64,000 nt of DNA from assembly GCA_963920525.1 (NCBI GenBank), contig OY986440.1, positions 12,672,680 through 12,736,679 on the forward strand. The letters are read 5' to 3'. The stretch comes from Dichetophora obliterata. Its lineage: Eukaryota; Arthropoda; Insecta; Diptera; Sciomyzidae. Below are positions 11,114-22,099 of the stretch, one piece after another. A program made the translations under genes and the position numbers. The notes under the pieces are model-generated. The model worked only from the letters and a program-made list of their open reading frames with translations, ran no database searches and was not told where the DNA came from. How positions within the stretch are numbered: the stretch's first letter is position 1; every line of letters starts with the position of its first letter.

Positions 11114-12037
11114 AAAGAGTAGTAAAGAGTTGTCAGTTCTGCACAGTTGCGTTTGTGCAGACATTTGTGATTAGTAAGTATTGGACGAATGTAGATGTGA
11201 AGGAAGGCGATGAAATCGAAATTTGTCGCCTGACTTTGATCAGCTGTGCTTAGCTGACGTTGCTTTGTGGTTCCGACGCTTAGCGAAGAATGAGCTGTAT
11301 GAGTGCGAAGAAATAGAAAATAGAAAGCGTGTGATGAAGCGAAAAGAAAATAGTTTGCTATTGTTTCTTTTCGCTTCGGTATGACTTTTTTTGTTTCCTA
11401 TAAGAATCTTGCACTCATATGAATGTTTACATTTTTTTAGCTAGATTGGATTTGGTAATTTGAATGAATTTACCAATTTCAATCTTTTTAAATGATGAGA
11501 ACATTTTTATGCCCTCCTTTACCTATAAATTTATTTTAATTCTTGCAGGTAAGAAATGTTTTATTTGAAGCTACATTTTTTATCAATTTCCAGGTACTAT
11601 GAAGAATTCAGCCAATTTTTTCATTTGAAGCTAAATTTGTTCTCAATTTCTAGGTACTATATGAATTTAGGAATTTTTTTAATTTGAAGCAAAATTTTTT
11701 TGCTACATTGGATTTGGTAAATTAAATGAATTTACCAATTTCCAGCTATTTGAATTATGATAGTATTTTTATATGACCTTTATCTATAAATTTCTTTTAG
11801 TTCTTGCAGGTACAATGTATTTAAGAAATTTTTTAGCTACATTGCTTTTGGTAAATTAAATGAATTTACCTACTTCCAGCTATTTAAATGATGATAAATT
11901 GATTTACATGATTTCAATTTTTAGCTACATTGGATTTGGTAAATTAAAGGAATTTACCAATTTTCCTCTTTTCAAATTATTATAAATTTTTGAGCTACAC
12001 AGTATATACACATATGTATATGAGATGTATATACTTT
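11114..12037 (+). repeat. Left terminal inverted repeat of the P-like element
   Basis: 924 bases, matched by the right arm. It contains internal direct repeats: GGATTTGGTAA(A/T)TT...GAATTTACC occurs near 11448, 11707, 11848 and 11932, and a second motif with CAATTTC(C/T)AGGTACTAT occurs near 11587 and 11645. No THAP-domain exon is recognisable within it. Confidence 0.9.
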
Positions 12038-12041
12038 TTAT

Positions 12042-13404
12042 GAGGCCATTAAAAAAGAAAAATGTTGCGAAAATTGCCACATATATTGCAAAAATTCAAT
12101 TTATTATAGAAAAGAAAGTTTAAAAAGCAAAGAAGAACTTAAGGCAAAAACTGATAGTTTTGAAAAAGCTATCAATAAGCTTCAAGAAGAAAATTTGCTT
12201 CTTGTTGAGAAAATAAAAGAGCTTGAGGCTCATAATACTTCTGCTACCGAGAGTGAACCTCCAACTGCTGCCTCAGAATTTGCAAAACTGATAACGACGA
12301 AGAATTTGCATTGGTATAGTGAATTTACCAAAGAAATTGCCCAGTCGATAAACTTTACATCTTCAAAGTGTTATCAGTTCATGCGGCAGCAGTTGGGTTT
12401 CAATCTGCCCAGTCTGGCTTCTCTGTACAGGTGGAGACCTGTCAAAATCATCCTCCCAGGGCCCAACAGTTTGGTTCTTGAAAACCTAAAAAAAATTACC
12501 GTCAACATGCAGCCTGAATCCAGAAACTGTGTTCTTCTGCTGGATGAAGTATGTCTCCGACGAGAATTGGAATACAATCCGGCAGAGGACCATGTTGACG
12601 GTTTTGTTGACCTGGGAGGAGGTAGACGTACCAAAGCCCTTGCCAATAAACTTATGGTGTTTATGGTGAAGGGCTTGGTAGACAGTTGGAAATACGTCCA
12701 CAGTTTCTACTGTACGGAGAAGGGAATGTCTGGGGTAGAATTAATGGAAAGGTTGCTTGAGGTAGTAGACAGTATTTTCGAGTGTGGTTTAAGGTTGAGG
12801 GTGATTGTAAGCGATCAAGGCACCGCAAATAGGCAATGTTTCGGCAACCTAACAAATAAATTTCAGGCCCACTTTTTTGAATATAAGAATAAAAAAAATT
12901 TATATTTTGTATGACTATTGCCATCTTTTTAAAAGTTTTAGGAATACTTTACTTAGCTGCAATATAGAGACAAAGAATGGGGTAGCTAGTTGGGGTGTTA
13001 TCAGGGAACTGCACCAATTAGACCAATCGGACTCCCTCAAAATATCCCTAAAACTGACAGACAGCCACATAAACCCTACATCTTTTCAGAAGATGAGAGT
13101 TTGTCTGGCTGTCCAAGTCCTTAGCGAATCTGTGGCTGCTGGCATTCGCTATTGTACTGACAAAGATCTTTTTAACTTTGTCAACAAAGCGAATGCCGAA
13201 GCTACTTTAGCGTTTGTCAAACGTTTCAATGAAGGATTCGATTTTTGTAATGTTAAAAGCACCGATCACAGCAATCCTAACAGACTTCCAATTACGACGG
13301 ACTCTCCTAAAATCGAACAAATTAGGGATTTCATAGGCTTCCTCACCAAATTAAAGCTACCCCATGGAAAAAAGAATTACTGCATCGAGGGTTTGAAACA
13401 TTAA
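12042..13404 (+). pseudogene. P-element/THAP9-type transposase, frameshifted and truncated at both ends
   Basis: The frame is open from about 12042 without an ATG, through a lysine/glutamate-rich coiled-coil-like region (KSKEELKAKTDSFEKAINKL), into the core: LLLDEVCLRRELEYN, GFVDLGGGRRTKALANKLMV and VIVSDQGTANRQ, then a frame change in an A-run near 12890-12905 and a second segment (12877-13404) with YDYCHLFKSFRNTLL, KLTDSHINPTSFQKMRV and LSESVAAGIRY. These match the RNase H-like core and insertion of P transposases. The N-terminal THAP zinc domain is absent. The protein ends early at 13404 (KKNYCIEGLKH), before the region expected to hold the last catalytic acid. It is therefore inactive. 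Confidence 0.85.
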
Positions 13405-14150
13405 TAAAATGTCAAAAAATGTGTCTGGTAAACGCCCCTATTAAATATTTAATATTGGGGTCAGCTGTGTATTTATTTTCTCAGTTGTGTACTAATGATA
13501 TATAATACTCAGCTTAAATCATGATTAGTACGGATTTTTCTTAATACTCAGTATTTTTGAAAGTTTCCAGTATTAAATTTTGTTATTGGTAAAATGACTA
13601 CGTTTTGCATAACCATGATTTTTTGCTTTATACTAGCCGCTTATATAACTTGCATTCGCTGCTGTACCATGCGAGGCTAATTTGATCATAATATTTCGAA
13701 ATCTTTCTTATGGCATCGCTTACAAACTTCTTTTTTCTTTTATAAAAATGACCGTTTTCAACTTTGGGCTCGGTAGACTCATTTATAATTTTCAAAATTG
13801 TCTATCTACTATTTCAGGTTATTAAATTCTTTCCTTCTTTCAAACACAAAAAATTCTTACTTGTCTTTTTTTTCCCGGACCAACAAAAGCTTTTTGTATA
13901 TACTGTAAATATTGTAAATACATTTGTGTAAATATTTACTGTAAATATTGTAAAAATTAAATTATATAATGTAAATATTGTACATAAATTTTTGAGGTTA
14001 CAATAACCGTTAATTAAATTACTTTATGTAATTTACATATCTGTAAATACTGTAAATATTGGAAGTTTATTTAATACTTTCACTTTTCTAGTTTTAAGTT
14101 GTAAATATTTACTTTATTATATTACTTAGGTTAGTTAAATACATTCAAAG
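13405..14150. other. AT-rich interior of the P-like element with TGTAAATATT repeats
   Basis: No coding sequence is visible after the transposase fragment. Between about 13900 and 14115 the motif (C)TGTAAATATTGTAAAT recurs at least six times with variable spacing, making a degenerate short tandem array. Confidence 0.6.
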
Positions 14151-14154
14151 TGTT

Positions 14155-14370
14155 TGCCCTAGTTGATAATTTATTACATTATGTAATAAGTTTTCAATTT
14201 AGTTGATAATTTATTACATTATGTAATAAGATTTTCATTTAGGTTTAAATTATTACATTATGTAATAAGATTTTCATTTAGTTTTAAATTATTACATTAT
14301 GTAATAAGATTTCATTCTAGGTTTTAAGATATTATATTATATAATAAGCACCGTATTATATTAAATAATA
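14155..14370. repeat. Array of the palindrome TTATTACATTATGTAATAA
   Basis: The 19-base near-perfect palindrome (9-bp arms, one central base) occurs four times, near 14170, 14209, 14246 and 14287, then in diverged form at about 14328 and 14354 (ATATTATATTATATAATAAG). Units are separated by linkers like GATTTTCATTTAGTTTTAA, giving a period of roughly 40 bases. Confidence 0.85.
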
Positions 14371-15021
14371 AGAGCCAGTTCAAAAATGTTTTAATTTTTT
14401 ATTGAATTAGAAGAATAAAATGAGGTAAGTTATAAAACACCAACAATTGAAAACCAAAACTGCAAAATAAATGAATATGTATGTCAGACATAATTTTGCT
14501 TTATGAAATGAATAAAAGATGAATTGATTGCTTTATTTATTAATTGATTAATTTTATTAATTTATTAAAAAATCTATAAATAAACTCATAATTCATAAAA
14601 AGATGAATTTATTGCTTCCTTTATCAGTTGATTAATTTTATTAATTTATTGAAAAATCTGTTTGCTAAAATTAAAAATCTTTAAATACCTTCAGCAAATA
14701 GATTTTATACAAAATTTTAATAAAATCTCAAAATAAAAAAAACAAGGAACTTTATGTCACCATAACAATTACTGTTTAAAAAGGTCATTAAAATGAGAAA
14801 AATATCTTTAAATATTAATACCATTTTTGGATTATTAAACAAACACAATTAGTTTTATATTTTGGATTGATGGAATTTTAATGTTTCAAACTTTTATATG
14901 GTATTTAATATTTTAAACACTTTCGTAAACATTCTGAGTTTGTTTAAAATAAAATAGAAAATTTTCTAAATACCTGCAACAATTGACAGAAATTTGTATA
15001 TGTATATATTTTTACATAAAG
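14371..15021. other. AT-rich interior of the P-like element, right side
   Basis: No gene is visible. Two related segments (near 14517 and 14602, sharing GATGAATTxATTGCTT...TTAATTTTATTAATTTATT) are a short local duplication of about 86 bases. Confidence 0.5.
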
Positions 15022-15945
15022 AAAGTATATACATCTCATATACATATGTGTATATACTGTGTAGCTCAAAAATTTATAATAATTTGAAAAGAGGAAAATT
15101 GGTAAATTCCTTTAATTTACCAAATCCAATGTAGCTAAAAATTGAAATCATGTAAATCAATTTATCATCATTTAAATAGCTGGAAGTTGGTAAATTCATT
15201 TAATTTACCAAAAGCAATGTAGCTAAAAAATTTCTTAAATACATTGTACCTGCAAGAACTAAAAGAAATTTATAGATAAAGGTCATATAAAAATACTATC
15301 ATAATTCAAATAGCTGGAAATTGGTAAATTCATTTAATTTACCAAATCCAATGTAGCAAAAAAATTTTGCTTCAAATTAAAAAAATTCCTAAATTCATAT
15401 AGTACCTAGAAATTGAGAACAAATTTAGCTTCAAATGAAAAAATTGGCTGAATTCTTCATAGTACCTGGAAATTGATAAAAAATGTAGCTTCAAATAAAA
15501 CATTTCTTACCTGCAAGAATTAAAATAAATTTATAGGTAAAGGAGGGCATAAAAATGTTCTCATCATTTAAAAAGATTGAAATTGGTAAATTCATTCAAA
15601 TTACCAAATCCAATCTAGCTAAAAAAATGTAAACATTCATATGAGTGCAAGATTCTTATAGGAAACAAAAAAAGTCATACCGAAGCGAAAAGAAACAATA
15701 GCAAACTATTTTCTTTTCGCTTCATCACACGCTTTCTATTTTCTATTTCTTCGCACTCATACAGCTCATTCTTCGCTAAGCGTCGGAACCACAAAGCAAC
15801 GTCAGCTAAGCACAGCTGATCAAAGTCAGGCGACAAATTTCGATTTCATCGCCTTCCTTCACATCTACATTCGTCCAATACTTACTAATCACAAATGTCT
15901 GCACAAACGCAACTGTGCAGAACTGACAACTCTTTACTACTCTTT
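15022..15945 (-). repeat. Right terminal inverted repeat of the P-like element
   Basis: Inverted counterpart of 11114-12037. The match breaks at the inner side after GTATATACTTT and at the outer side after CTCTTTG. The near-perfect identity contrasts with the damaged transposase inside, pointing to recent homogenisation or a young nonautonomous copy. Confidence 0.9.
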
Positions 15946-15952
15946 GTGATAG

Positions 15953-16901
15953 TGCCAGCAGAAAGCTATCATCGCTTTGTCGGGCAGCTTTGCACACTTG
16001 AGATTGTGTTTGTGCAGTAAAATATGTATTCATCTCACCTACAGAACGATCAAAGCTTCAGTGTTCAAGCGAATGTCAAGCAGATAAGATCTGCGCTTGC
16101 GTGTTTCTTGAATATATTATTTATATCTGTGTCGATAAGCAATAGTAGGTTAAGTCGATTTAAGACAGAGCTGAGTTATTGATATAGTTGTGTTGAACAC
16201 ACAAAATCTAGAACTTCTAGCATGATCGCATAAACAAAAGACCTTTTCATATAACTTATATGGCGATTGAAAACTTTGAAGCAAGATTTCTGGAAACTTT
16301 GAAATAAGACTTAAGCTGTTATTGCTCATCGACACAAATATAATGTAAGATTACACTGTATAAAATTTTATGTATGCAAAATTTTTGGAAGTATGTAAAA
16401 TTTTTTATTTTTAGAAAATAGCGGTATTAAAGAGGTAAAATTAAAAAAATTATGCATATTGAGGCATCACAATAATTTGCATTGTCAATATAAGGTAATT
16501 GTGGGGCATGCGATGGAGAAATTATATAATTATTTAAATGCGGAATGTCCAAATATCATATCATATAGTGATCAGTTCCAAGTACGTACAATGAAAGCAT
16601 CTTACGTTGTCAGCTTAGCCGTGGCAATACACAATAAGCACAATAAAAACCATCTTTGTTTTTTACTATTAACGGGCCTTTTTACATTTCCATCTGCTTA
16701 TCTATTTTTCACATTATCCGTCTGTCGGTCGATTAATTTAATTTCGCAATACAAATCCGTTCAAAACAAAAATATCCCATAATGCCTAGTTAGATTTCTG
16801 CAAAAAGCGCTTTAACACTACTTTGTTTTCAGTGTGAGCTTTAAAGCACTCATAAATACATACTCAAGATGAGAAAGTATAGGTGTGCAAAGCTGCCCGA
16901 C
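15953..16901. other. Non-coding gap
   Basis: Short open frames occur here, including 16459-16782, but none has a recognisable domain. I see no terminal repeats or RNA genes. Confidence 0.55.
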
Positions 16902-17044
16902 CAGCGTTGCCATATCGTCCGATATATCGGATATGTTACGATTTTAATACTTGAATCCGACGTTCCGATATTTGACCAAAATTCTTCAAAATGTTACGAT
17001 TTCAGAAAAAGGAGATCCGACGTCCGATTTTGCATATATTTTTA

Positions 17045-18262
17045 TAAAAAGGGTGTTTTTTATAGAGTAATACAAGTTTAAATCATAACAAAACATAGTA
17101 ATATATTTTCAATATCAATGAAACGATCTTTATTGGATAGAAAATTTTATGACATTAATGTTTAAATATGATTTCCGCCATGTGGCCGCTACGGCTTTCG
17201 CGTACAAGGCGCAATCTGGAACACCAATTTTTACAAACTTTTCGCATCATTTGCGGCCGTTTCTCGCCGATAACTCTTCGAATGTTGATTTCCAGGTGTT
17301 CAATTGTTTGTGGTTTATCGACGTAGACAAGTGACACTACATAACCCCAAAGAAAATAATCCAATGGGGTTAAATCACATGATCTTGGGGGCCAATTAAT
17401 TGGGCCATTTCGTGAGGTTATTTTTTCATCAAAAGTTTCCTTGAGTAAATCAATTGTAGCGCCCGCTGTGTGGCATGTAGCTCCGTCCTGTTGGAACCAC
17501 ATATCAGCAAGATTAATGCCAGCTAATTGAGGTACGAAAAAACTTCGAATCATGTTCCTATACCGTTCACCATTGACAGTAACATTCGGACCATCATCGT
17601 TTTTGAAGACATATGGGCCAATGACTCCACCAGCCCATAAAACGCACCAAACAGTAATTTTCTGTGGATGCACTGGTGTTTCGACAAAAGCTTGTGGATT
17701 CTCCTCACTCCAAATTCCATGGATATTCAAAATCTATATCAATTTGTGCTTTAGCCCATTCGCCGAATTGGCGGCGCATACGATGGTCGTTTGGCTGTAA
17801 TTCCTGCACAAGTTGAATCTTGAAAGGTTTTAAGCCAAGATCTTTTCGTAAAATCTTCCATAAAGCGGAAGGACACAACCCCAGTTGCTGAGAACGGCGA
17901 CGAATTGATTGATTAGGATCATCTTCAATGCTTTCCTGTACAGCGGCTACAGATTCTTCAGTGCGCACTGTTCGGCGTCTCACGGGATGCACATTATCAG
18001 TAACAGTAAATGTTTTCCACAAACGATCTATTGTTCTTCGAATTAGCAGCTCTGAAGGACGATTATGTACGCCATAAAATGGACGATGTGCACGATAAAT
18101 TTGACGAACAGAACTATTATTTTGATTAAAAATTTTCACAATTTGCACGAGTTGCTCTGGTGTAAGTCGATCCATAATAAAATGTCAAAGCAAACTAAAC
18201 AAAAAGCAACTATCTGCTGTTAAATGGGTGGTCAAATAAAACAGTAAAAAACATCCTTTACA
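17045..18262 (-). mobile_element. rosa-like (DD41D) mariner element
   Basis: The ends share AAAGG(G/A)TGTTTTTTA in inverted orientation (about 17047 on the left and 18238-18262 on the right). The transposase reads on the minus strand. A (TA)n run abuts the right end, so the exact TA target site is unclear. Confidence 0.75.
17155..18175 (-). pseudogene. DD41D mariner transposase lacking its first catalytic region
   Basis: The N-terminal part (18175-17705) begins MDRLTPEQLVQIVKIF and carries the paired helix-turn-helix DNA-binding region. The C-terminal part (about 17725-17155) begins near IWSEENPQAFVETP and holds WFQQDGATCHTA and CDLTPLDYFLWG. I count 41 residues between the Asp of QQD and the Asp of PLD, the DD41D spacing described for rosa elements of tephritid flies. 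Where the family normally has a segment with the first catalytic Asp, the two parts are joined almost directly (about 17705-17740) with a frame change, so roughly 30 residues including that Asp look deleted. It cannot be active by itself. Confidence 0.87.
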
Positions 18263-18283
18263 TATATATATATATATATGAAA
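18263..18283. repeat. (TA)n microsatellite
   Basis: About ten TA units directly beside the right mariner terminus; TA is the mariner target, so this may reflect the insertion site. Confidence 0.8.
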
Positions 18284-19095
18284 AGAACAAAATTAGTATA
18301 ATAAAATTGATGGCAACTTTAAAATAAAAAGATGCGATGGTACTTCTGCATTTCCAATAATGGGAAAATTTAGCTTGTCATTTTTGAGTCAGCTAACGTT
18401 GAGCGAACTTTAGGTCAAATAAATATTAATAAAACTAAAGTTCGCAATAGATTAGAGTTAGACATAATGGAAGGAACTCTGCATACAAAAGATTATGTGC
18501 ATATGAAATCTTTTAACTGTTTTAGTCTTGAAATTGATAAAGAATTGATAAACAAATTTAATAAAGCAATGTATATATATATTTCGAAAAAATTATATTT
18601 TTTTTCAATAAAATCTAATTTTTTTGTACTTTTTGGTGACTTAAAACAACAACATTTTTTCGTTAATTTACTTGTAGCAAAAACTTTACATTTAAAGAGT
18701 TAAAATTGAAAAATTATGTATTATAGCTCTATGTATTTCATTTTTACCGATTTAAGAGATCTACATTAAACCAAACTGTGTTGCAAATGTATTTAATTTG
18801 ATTTTTACTCTTCGTTTGTGTGTTCAAAAATATTTTCAAAATGTAATTTATTATAATGTATTTTCTATATTTGTAATGATTATTGAATTGACTTTTGAAA
18901 AAAATGTGCTTTATTTAAATAAATAAACCTTAAATATTCGTCATACATCTAATAAAATGCAATATTTTATTTGTCTTCTTTGTTGTAAAATGCGACTGAA
19001 AATTTCTTAGTTCTTGTTTTCAGTTTCACAAATACGACGAGAAATCCGACGAGCATAGTGCAAAAGTTACGCTGTAAAATTATTTTTCATGGCAA
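18284..19095. other. Right portion of the 16902-19100 element, no recognised gene
   Basis: AT-rich. A 78-codon frame (18467-18703) has no recognisable domain and a composition typical of AT-rich noncoding DNA. Confidence 0.5.
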
Positions 19096-19108
19096 CACTG
19101 CCCGACAC

Positions 19109-19976
19109 TGCTCTAAATCCTCCCAACTCAAAAGTAAGCTCATACAATGAGTTATGTGAAACTATAACTTCAATTAAAGCCACCTTAAACGAAGAAGATA
19201 AAATAATTATATTGGGAGACTTTAACCGTCCCAATATTTCTTTTATTACCGATGATAATGACAAACACCTTCTTCCAATTAATCTTACTAATTCGGTCGA
19301 CTTTAATTTACTTAGCGCCTTTTATAGTAACGATTGTCTGCAAGTAGCTCCCATCCCTAACCAGAACGGACGTTGGTTAGATTTAGTTCTTACTAACTCA
19401 TTAGACGAAGTCAACGTCACTCCAACCTGTGAAGCAGAGCATTTATTCTCAAATACCCTTCATCACACTGCATTTACAGTTCAATTACTTTCTTCCCGTA
19501 TAACCTTTAGACAATCCTTTAATAATTCTTTAGTGTATGATTTTCATAACGCTGATTATAATAATATAAGAAATGAACTGAATTCTTTTAACTGGGACCA
19601 ACTATCAGTCTTGGATTTGGATGATGCTGTTTCGTTTTTCTATCAGAGTATTTTTTTCGTACTTGATACTTTTGTTCCAAAAATAAAAAAACGAAATAAA
19701 CTATCTGAACCGTGGCTTGATCCCAATCTTAGGCAACTCAGAAATCAAAGAAATAGTCTCTACAAACACGTTAAAAACACCGTCATTGTAAGTGATGAAG
19801 TAAAGGCAAGATATGCAGAGCTGTCTAAAGAGTTTTCAAAAAAGTCTTAAGAAGCATATGAATTTTACACCAACTTGATTGGTGAAAGAATTATTAATGA
19901 CCCTAAAAAATTTTTCGACTTTGTAAACGTCAAGCGTAAATCGGTCGGATTTCCTACAACCATGTTTAAAGGTTAA
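19109..19976 (+). pseudogene. LINE endonuclease domain, C-terminal half
   Basis: The frame includes KIIILGDFNRPNI (the GDFN motif of apurinic-like endonucleases), WLDLVLTNS, and LHHTAFTVQL, where a conserved DH usually occurs in this position (here HH). It continues into LSEPWLDPNLRQLRNQRNSLY, the linker before the RT. One stop at 19848 interrupts the frame before EFYTNLIGERI. In the family this domain nicks target DNA to prime reverse transcription. Confidence 0.85.
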
Positions 19977-19984
19977 GTTATTAT

Positions 19985-20312
19985 TCCCGTAAAAAAGAAA
20001 TGCTTTACAGTAGTTTTGAGCTAAATGGGGTTGAACTAAAAAGGATCAATCACATTGCAGATCTTGGGGTTATCCTAGATTCTAGGCTGCGCTTTAATCT
20101 TCACCTCGATCATATGACATCCAGGGCAAACAAGCTTCTCGGATTCATTAAAAGACGCGCAAATGAATTCAAGAACGTCTGGGTAACTAAAACCCTATAT
20201 TGCACACTAGTGCGTCCAATTCTTGAATATTGTTGCACAGTATGGACCCCAAGTTTTGAAGTGCATAGTGATAGAATAGAATATCTATCCAAAAATATTT
20301 CTTACTTTTTGC
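19985..20312 (+). pseudogene. LINE reverse transcriptase, C-terminal (thumb) remnant
   Basis: NGVELKRINHIADLGVILDS, KLLGFIKRRANEF and YCTLVRPILEYCCTVWTP are typical of the region after the RT palm in CR1/Jockey-type LINEs. The fingers and the palm with its catalytic YADD-type motif are missing. The frame ends where a hAT MITE enters. Confidence 0.85.
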
Positions 20313-20320
20313 CTTGAGAG

Positions 20321-21234
20321 TAGAGTTGGGTCGTTCCGGAACTGCATAGTTCATGGAACTATGTTCACTCTCGGACATGGTTCCAATCGTTCCATCAGTG
20401 CGATTTAAGCATGTCCAAACAGTTCCGATTGCAATAAAATTTTTTAATTGAGCAACATAAGCTGACATCTCTTTCGCACTTACATGACTTAATCGAGTTG
20501 TTTGAGCTACGAAAAATAAGCCAATAATGCATGTGAAAGAGAGTGAAAGAAATAATAGATAAAATTAAAAATGATATATCTTCATTTCAGTTGTGTGCAT
20601 TGTTCAGCATTGCTGTTCATTTTTTCTTTTAACATATGAAACAGAAAAATCACGAAATGACATTGAACATGCTTTTGTTACTTTCATTCTTATAAAGAGA
20701 ACTGCTGGAACTATATAGTTCCGCGAACATGTTTAAAGCTGATGAACTATATAGTTCCGCGAACATGCTTAAAGCTGATGAACTATAAGATGCAACTGAG
20801 TTTTGAGCTTATGAGGAACTGATTGGAAATTATTTTTGCTCGCTTTTCAGCAACTTTATAAATTAACTTCATGAACTTTATTTACTAAATGAAAATATTT
20901 ACTAAATGATAGAAGTTCCTTTTTTTATATAAACTAAAGAAATGTTTTTCTTTAATTTAAAAATATATAAATAAAAGAATAAAACAGCAAAAAACTCTGT
21001 TCAATTGATTTAAGACTAGTCAGAGCGATGTGTTGAAAATCTACATGGACCTTTACACATTTCCTCCGCAGTTCAACAAGCACACAATTCAAATAAATGC
21101 TTCAAATAGTTCTGCAGTTCAAATAAACAAAGGAACTAGATAGTTCCGCGGACATGTTTCCGTGAACTAGTTCCTTTCTTCAAAAGAATCGTTCCATGTC
21201 CGTTCCGTCTCTGGAACTGTTAAGCACAAGCCTA
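20321..21234. mobile_element. Nonautonomous hAT element (914 bp) inside the LINE
   Basis: CTTGAGAG flanks the insertion exactly on both sides (20313-20320 and 21235-21242), an 8-bp duplication typical of hAT. The ends are TAGAGTTGGGT and, inverted, TAGGCTTGTGC. The interior has repeated GGAACTATATAGTTCCGCGAAC-type palindromic motifs near 20708, 20745 and 21133. There is no transposase. Confidence 0.85.
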
Positions 21235-21601
21235 CTTGAGAGACACGTACAACCCTCGGGACTATAGAAACCTGCCACCATATGTTCACAAACTGAAAGC
21301 CATTAATTTAATGCCGTTGTCAACAAGAAGATCGGTACTCTGTTCATGTTTTATATTTGATGTCATTGCCCGAAACATTGACAGCGAACATATTTCCAAC
21401 AAAGTAACAATTAATGACCCAATAAGGAGAACTAGGCATACAAGATTTCTGAGTGAGTCACAGCACCACACCACTTACGCTTTCAAAGAACCAATTAGCA
21501 GATGTTGTATGATATTTAATACTATCAACGAGCACTACCTACCACCTATGTCTAAATACATGTTCAAGCGTACCCTCTCCAATCACCTCTTTCCACCCTA
21601 A
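21235..21601 (+). pseudogene. LINE ORF2 C-terminal tail
   Basis: RDTYNPRDYRNLPPYVHKL, PLSTRRSVLCSCFIFDV and NRC-like ISRCCMIFNTI follow the pattern of the C-terminal domain after RT in this LINE group. It continues directly from 20312 once the hAT MITE is ignored, showing that the MITE inserted after the LINE. Confidence 0.85.
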
Positions 21602-21759
21602 GCATCTATTCTTATCACGATCACCAATCACCATCCATGCCCTTTTAACTGTTCCCTATTAATTTTAAGATAGCAGAGTAGCTTAATAGTCATATTTTAT
21701 AAAATATGTAAGTAATAAGTTCCTTCTGTTTTTTATAAGATGGCACAGTAGCTTATAAT

Positions 21760-22050
21760 TTATATTTCAATGTTTAAATGCTGCGTAATGAGTCCCGTTC
21801 TCGTAACAGTCGTCTCATAAAAACGTTCTTCAAATGTATCAATTTTAAAATTAAATAATGATCTTATTTCTTCAATTGTTTGATTAAGATTACTTTGTAA
21901 GATACTTTGATCTTGTATTAATTTACTTAAGCGTGTTTCCAAAATTTCAAGTTTTTCTGTAAGCGATATGTTTTGTTTCTTTATTTCTTCAAAATTAATA
22001 TTGGTGAGATGATTCTGATATCTTTCAGAGGTATCAATTTAATGATCAAA
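21760..22050 (-). pseudogene. Coiled-coil protein fragment of the Maverick-like relic
   Basis: On the minus strand a run resembling INFEEIKKQNISLTEKL continues into LETRLSKLIQDQSILQSNL and ending HLNIEI. The heptad-like pattern of Leu/Ile suggests a coiled coil. No conserved family is recognised. A stop lies near 22040, upstream of the coil. Confidence 0.4.
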
Positions 22051-22099
22051 CTTATCGATAGGCATTTTATGAATATTGATTGCTTGATATTTTATAGAC

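Larger units (their letters stand above)
11113..15946 (+). mobile_element. P-superfamily transposon with 924-bp terminal inverted repeats
   Basis: Bases 11114-12037 and 15022-15945 are inverted copies; positions pair as p+q=27059 at both ends, so the arms have no net indel, and long blocks I compared are identical. TGATAG abuts both outer ends (11107-11112 and 15947-15952), a likely target duplication; as an 8-base site it matches 6 of 8. The interior encodes a P/THAP9-type transposase. Very long inverted repeats in this superfamily are known from Galileo elements of Drosophila, which have 7-bp duplications. The end sequence begins CAAAGAGTAGTAAAGAG. Confidence 0.82.
16902..19100. mobile_element. 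TIR element (hAT-like?) hosting a mariner
   Basis: The left end CAGCGTTGCCAT (16902) and right end ATGGCAACACTG (to 19100) are inverted with 11 of 12 matches. CCCGAC directly flanks both sides (16896-16901 and 19101-19106). Shifting the ends by one base gives an 8-base duplication with 7 matches. CAG-initiated ends and 8-bp duplications fit hAT, but no hAT coding sequence is seen, so the assignment is tentative. A rosa-like mariner occupies 17045-18262. Confidence 0.5.
19101..21760 (+). mobile_element. LINE (CR1/Jockey group), 5' truncated, internally deleted, split by a hAT MITE
   Basis: Endonuclease C-terminal half (19109-19976), reverse transcriptase C-terminal part (19985-20312) and the tail of ORF2 (21243-21601) lie in order on the plus strand. 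A 3' tail has repeated A/TGCACAGTAGCTTA motifs near 21675 and 21742. Most of the reverse transcriptase is deleted between about 19976 and 19985. No long poly-A is seen. Confidence 0.82.

Noticed and set aside
14155..14370. Palindrome array considered as a CRISPR array
   Set aside because: Spacers are near-identical and the setting is an insect transposon; it is a tandem repeat.
15806..16033. Minus-strand 75-codon frame across the right end of the P-like element
   Set aside because: It spans the transposon border and repeats in the other arm only partly; no domain, so chance.
16459..16782. 107-codon plus frame with a hydrophobic stretch
   Set aside because: No recognisable domain, AT-driven composition, no splice or promoter context.
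18467..18703. 78-codon plus frame
   Set aside because: Phe/Lys/Asn-rich composition expected from AT-rich noncoding DNA.
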